Part shown: piece after piece, positions 60,234-64,000 of the stretch
Layout of the letters: each line of letters starts with the position of its first letter
Position numbering within the stretch: position 1 is the stretch's first letter
Assembly (NCBI GenBank): GCA_950097015.1
Contig: CATNEN010000041.1
Coordinates: 62,001 to 126,000, forward strand
From: Macrostomum hystrix
Lineage: Eukaryota; Platyhelminthes; Macrostomidae
Length of the DNA stretch: 64,000 nucleotides
Reading direction: 5' to 3'
Program-made: the position numbers and the translations under genes
Notes under the pieces: model-generated
What the model was told of the DNA's origin: nothing
Database searches by the model: none
What the model saw: only the letters and a program-made list of their open reading frames with translations

Positions 60234-61000
60234 ATGGTTTCGGCAGTGAAAATCGGGCTTTTGTCAGCTTTGCTTCTTCTCCGTAAGTTATTAATTTGAT
60301 GCTGAAGGATTTTTTCGCGATAGATCGACGACTTATATTGATTGCGGAGCAGTTTTGTGCAGGAGCTCTTTGGTTTGGCTGCTGTATAACGGCTTGCTTC
60401 CAATGGGTCATTTCGCCTTTTGACAGTGACAGGTGTGCTCAGGTGCCTGAGAATTGTTACGCGTCATAATAATCATTTACAGGGACTGAAGACACTGACG
60501 CAGCAGTCAGTAAGGAGACAACTTAGCTCATTCCGCTGACTTCTGACTCATGTACACGGATACAGACTCACATGTGTGTGTACATCTGCCCCGACTCCTT
60601 CATCGTCAGGCAGTGTACACGGGGTTGGCCCTTCGGGGTTGGCCCTCATGGGCATTCTCTCCTCGGCTGTGCCACAACTGAATTATTCATTTTTCGAACT
60701 CAGAGACATTAGTGTGAGATCCCAATAGACTGCTCAAATCCTCACGGAGAGCAAATCGAGCGCGTCCAATCTCACATCTCTCATGTCCCAGTCACAGATT
60801 AGCAATCCAGCCCGCACCAACCATCCCGCAGTGGACGGCGCCTCGGCCTGCAACTCGAGCATCCAGTGTCACGACTCGGGCGAATACTGCCGCTTCGACT
60901 GGGACTGCTGCAGCTCCGTGTGCGAGTCCATCTTGTCTAAAGGCGCTGACAGGCGCGATAGAGAAACTCGAGACAAACTTCATAGAAGCAAGTGCCTATG
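60234..61000 (+). CDS. Secreted cysteine-rich peptide with knottin-like pattern, gene 2
   Basis: Exon 1 is 60234-60282, a signal peptide (MVSAVKIGLLSALLLL) ending at a GTAAGT donor in phase 1. Exon 2 probably starts at 60811, the nearest acceptor in the right phase, and ends at the stop at 60999-61001. The mature peptide has C-x5-C-x6-C-x5-CC-x3-C-x21-C with FDWDCCSSVC at its core, the same layout as gene 1. The last loop is longer and highly charged (ADRRDRETRDKLHRSK). The intron contains an old reverse SINE copy. The exact acceptor is uncertain because other AG sites nearby would break the phase. Function is unknown; it is a paralogue of gene 1. Confidence 0.68.
60500..60722 (-). mobile_element. 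tRNA-derived SINE, copy E, degenerate
   Basis: An old reverse copy recognised by CTCATTCCGCTGACTTCTGA, CATCGTCAGGCAGTGTACAC and the head remnant CAGAGACATTAGTGTGAGAT. It has many changes and an internal deletion. It lies in the intron of cysteine-rich gene 2. Confidence 0.7.
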
Positions 61001-61001
61001 A

Positions 61002-61816
61002 CAGGCAGCCCCGCAGAGTCAGCAGCAAGTCTCTTTCAGCAATCAGAATTCTCCACGAAGCTCAATCTAAGCTATCTAAATGTAAATTTAATTTACGCTC
61101 CTACTTCTGTCTGCGAAAGCGAATATTAATTTGGTAACTTCTGCTATTGATATAGGTAGTCTAAGAGTTCTCTCCCTGATTTCTTGGAAAATGTTCTATA
61201 TAAGAAATAGTACATTTTATTAGCTCGTGATATTGGCAACTGGTGTGCTTCTTTTAATCTTGCGAATTCACTTGACTTAGAACTGAGAATTTCATTTCTC
61301 TGAGCATCTGACCACACAATTTCGGTGTGGTCATTGTGGCTAAATCGCGTGTTCTTGCACTCTGCTCACTTCCTATACCAGAGAAGTGGAGCTGAAGACT
61401 ATAGGGCCTGCATCGATGCAGCTGAAATCACTGCAGCCGGTCGGCCTTAGCAACCGGGCAGTCACGTGCTGGTTCCGTTACGCATTGCGAAGCTGCTCGT
61501 GCTTCATTACGGATTCTTGGTACCTCCACTGCAGAACCCACCCATGCACTTTGAAAGCCTAGATCCCAGTCCTTTCTCAGTCCACCCGGCTTCTCGTTGT
61601 TGTCCTGATTTTGGGACCAAATCATCTAATCCATGATTGATAATGCGGCTGCCGCCTACCCTCCCACCTCCGTTGTCAAGGACAACAGAGGGAACGCCTC
61701 CCATGCATAAGGAGCTCTCAGTTGTTGATGAGGCCTGCCCGGGACGGAGAAGCGGGGCGGCTCACAGGCAGAGAGCGCACTTGCGGACAAGAAGGAAACC
61801 AAACCGGGACTACTCA
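61002..61816. other. Intergenic region
   Basis: No independent feature is supported. The open frame of the next gene extends upstream to 61643 (another in-frame ATG), so 61643-61816 may be 5' UTR or extra N-terminal coding sequence. Confidence 0.45.
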
Positions 61817-63573
61817 ATGGAGGACAGCGCGGGCCGTGGCTCAGCCACCTTCCGCAAGGATTCAGCCCGGTCGTCAGCCGCCTCTTCCGCTCCCTCCTCG
61901 GCCAAGGCGGTCAAAAAGAAGCGACGCAAGTCGTCCGCGTCCTCCGCCTCCACCTCTGATTCATCCGAGGCTGGGGACCGCCGGCTGGACGAGGCTCTGC
62001 GCAAGCAAATAGGAGCGGCTCAGGACGGCAGCATGGAAGCCAATGGCTCTGCGGCTAGCCAGGAGGGTCGAGTGGAGGGATCAGCAGAATTGACTCGAGA
62101 CAAACAGCAAACTTCTGACAGCAGCAGCTCTGGTGAGGACAGCGAACCTGATAGCGGGAAGCGGAAAAGGAAGCAGAAGCTCATCAACAAGTCAGAGAAA
62201 GGAGATGCGGATCCAACTGTGGTTGCTGTTGCAAGTACAACTGTCAGCGTCAATCTAAATGCGGATGCGGATGCGGATGCGGATGCGGATGCAAATGCGG
62301 ATGCAAATGCGGATGCGGATGCAAATGCGGATGCGGATGCAAATGCGGATTGCGGATGCAAATGCGGATGCGGATGCAAATGCGGATGCGGATGCAAATG
62401 CGGATGCGGATGCAAATGCGGATGCAAATGCGGATGCAAATGCGGATACAAATGCGGATGCGGATGCAAATGCGGATGCAAATGCGGATGCAAATGCGGA
62501 TGCATATGCGAATGCGGATGCGGATGCGGATGCGGATGCAGATGCGGATGCAAATGCGGATGCGGATGCAAATGCGGATGAAAATGCGGATGCATATGCG
62601 AATGCGGATGCGGATGCAAATGCGGATGCAAATGCGGATGCGGATGCCGATGCAGATGATGATAAATCAAGTGTGAAAGTGGACACAAATTCGGATGTAG
62701 AGACCGTGCTAGGTGCGCATATCTATGCGGGTGTGGATGCCAATTCGAGCAGCCGGTCTCTGCCGCCCGCGGTGCAAAAGCAGCTCCAAGAGGCCGGCGT
62801 CATGGCCGACCAGCACCGCCTGTACTACCAGACCTATCTGCGACTCGAGATGGGCAGAGATCATGTGACCCGAGAGGACATGTACACAGCGCTTCAACTG
62901 CTAGGCCAGTGCCCGCAAAGCCAGGAAGAGGTGCGAAATATGTGTCAAAACTTTTAATTCATGGATGAAACCACATGAAAAGCTGTACATTGTATACCGT
63001 TGGCCCTCTAAGCTCAATCTATTCACGTAGATTATGGTTCTAATTCTTTCTCTAGTGCAAATGAAGAAAGTCCTATTACTAAGAATTAGAATTCGCCTCT
63101 TCTGTTCTGCCAGGTGATGCAGCAGCTGAGCGAGCACGACGGGGGTTCCCCGAACGGACGCCTGTCACTTGGCGAGTTCGCCGCATTCTGTGCCACCGTG
63201 TGCCGCAGTCGGGAGGCGGTGCGCGCAGAGCTGGAGGCCAGCTTTCGAGTCTTCGACACGGACGGCAGCGGCTACCTGGACCGTCAGGAGCTACACCGCG
63301 CTCTCTTTGGCGATGGAGACGGAGGGGAGGACTTCGAGGAGCTGGCGCGGCTCGCTGATACCAATGGTGATGGCAAGATCGACTGCGTTGGTAAGGCCTC
63401 ACAAAGTTGCTCACGAAGTGAAGAGGATGGCAATGCGTGTGATTGGCTAATGAAAGCTAACCAAGAATTCCTTCGCGACCTGACCCGCAGAGTTCTGCCG
63501 GCTGGTCACAATGGGCATCGAGGAGATGCGGGAGCAGGATGCCGCTGAAGGCAGCAAAGGATCTGGTCACTAA
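61817..63573 (+). CDS. EF-hand protein with a long Ala-Asp/Ala-Asn repeat tract
   Basis: Exons 61817-62930, 63114-63390 and 63491-63573 (stop TAA). The N-terminus (MEDSAGRGSATFRKDSARSS) is Ser/Lys/Arg-rich with KAVKKKRRKSS and SGKRKRKQK nuclear-localisation-like patches. A tract of about 130 residues alternating Ala with Asp or Asn follows (62255-62670). The C-terminal part starts with MADQHRLYYQTYLRLEMGRD, and ends with two canonical EF loops, DTDGSGYLDRQE and DTNGDGKIDCVE; an upstream helix pair around SEHDGGSPNGRLSLGEF is a degenerate one. So it is a calmodulin-like calcium sensor fused to a low-complexity acidic tail. One extra T near 62351 in the repeat breaks the frame; without it the whole reads as about 490 residues. 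The start could also be at 61643. I do not recognise the orthologue. Confidence 0.72.
62255..62670 (+). repeat. Hexanucleotide coding repeat GCGGAT / GCAAAT
   Basis: Tandem GATGCG and AATGCG units, open in all reading frames on both strands apart from the T insertion near 62351. Forward it encodes Ala-Asp/Ala-Asn in the gene frame, Met-Arg/Met-Gln or Cys-Gly/Cys-Lys in the others; the reverse strand gives His-Pro, Ala-Ser or Arg-Ile repeats. Confidence 0.95.
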
Positions 63574-64000
63574 CGGAGACTTTTGCACAGGCCAAACTTT
63601 GTCTGGCCTATTTATTTTGTTCACCAATTTTTCAGTGATATAAGTGAATAAATGCAGTTTAATTTGCTTGCTAAAACTCATAATCTCTGCCATGTCTTGC
63701 TTTTTAACATCCAAGTACAAAGAAAAATAACTTACTGCGGGAACATCACAAAATTAACGACAGACAAACTTTATCTCTGGTCACCAAGAGAAACATTTGA
63801 GCAATCGATCAGGTAGGCTGTTTTATTTGAAAGCGGCGCTGAAATCTTGATTTCTATAAGCGCTGGGAAGAAACAATGAAGAGATGGACAGCAGCCAATA
63901 TAATGTGGCAACACTGACTGTAGTTAAAACTCGGGACATCACAGAGCCTGTTTCATTAAGAAAATTCTAGGTCTGTGGATGCCACAAGTTCGGGGAGTCG
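63574..64000. other. 3' flank of the EF-hand gene
   Basis: AATAAA at 63647-63652, about 75 bp after the stop, is a good polyadenylation signal. Nothing further is supported to the end of the window. Confidence 0.6.

Noticed and set aside
62020-62688. Reverse-strand His-Pro-rich and Ala-Ser-rich open frames
   Set aside because: Mirror readings of the hexanucleotide repeat; the forward frame continues into a clear EF-hand domain, so that is the coding strand.

Overview
The window is animal nuclear DNA. Genes are split by GT-AG introns, UBA-UBX, EF-hand, C2H2 and RhoGEF genes are present, and exons are GC-rich against AT-rich intergenic DNA. The clathrin heavy chain is colinear with the vertebrate protein. 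Knottin-like secreted peptides, an IFIT-like TPR protein and dense intronic minisatellites suggest an invertebrate, but the phylum cannot be fixed from the sequence (a flatworm or other spiralian is only a guess).

Layout. 2.5-4.3 kb (+): a CIB-family EF-hand gene with one frame break. 5.8-6.1 kb (+): a possible orphan first exon. 8.8-9.6 kb: two direct copies of a tRNA-derived SINE. 11.6-24.2 kb (+): a complete 14-exon clathrin heavy chain gene, 1675 codons, with a private minisatellite in many introns. 26-30.3 kb: decayed piggyBac and non-LTR retrotransposon remnants ending in a 63-bp minisatellite. 31.1-33.0 kb (-): a two-exon IFIT-like TPR gene. 35.3-36.0 kb (-): an intronless seven-finger C2H2 protein. 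36.8-38.2 kb (-): UBXN1. 39.6-42.5 kb: a foldback element, then a Helitron with a nested hAT-type MITE. 44.3-45.8 kb (+): a two-pass membrane protein I do not recognise. 48.4-54.8 kb (+): a WDR90/POC16-like gene with many single-base frame breaks and a SINE at one splice donor. 55.9-57.8 kb (+): a single-exon RhoGEF. 58.0-61.0 kb (+): two related cysteine-rich secreted peptide genes. 61.8-63.6 kb (+): an EF-hand protein with a long Ala-Asp/Ala-Asn tract encoded by a hexanucleotide repeat.

The genes do not form a pathway; this is an ordinary stretch of unrelated animal genes. The unusual layer is the repeat biology: more than 15 different minisatellites, mostly intronic. One of them has copied the clathrin exon-13 splice donor about 25 times in tandem. 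The other items most worth following are the paired knottin-like genes with identical exon structure, the invertebrate-context IFIT-like gene, and the nested Helitron/hAT insertion with exact boundaries. Frame breaks in CIB, WDR90 and the EF-hand gene are all small indels with no accompanying in-frame stop that I noticed, so assembly error is a real alternative to gene decay.
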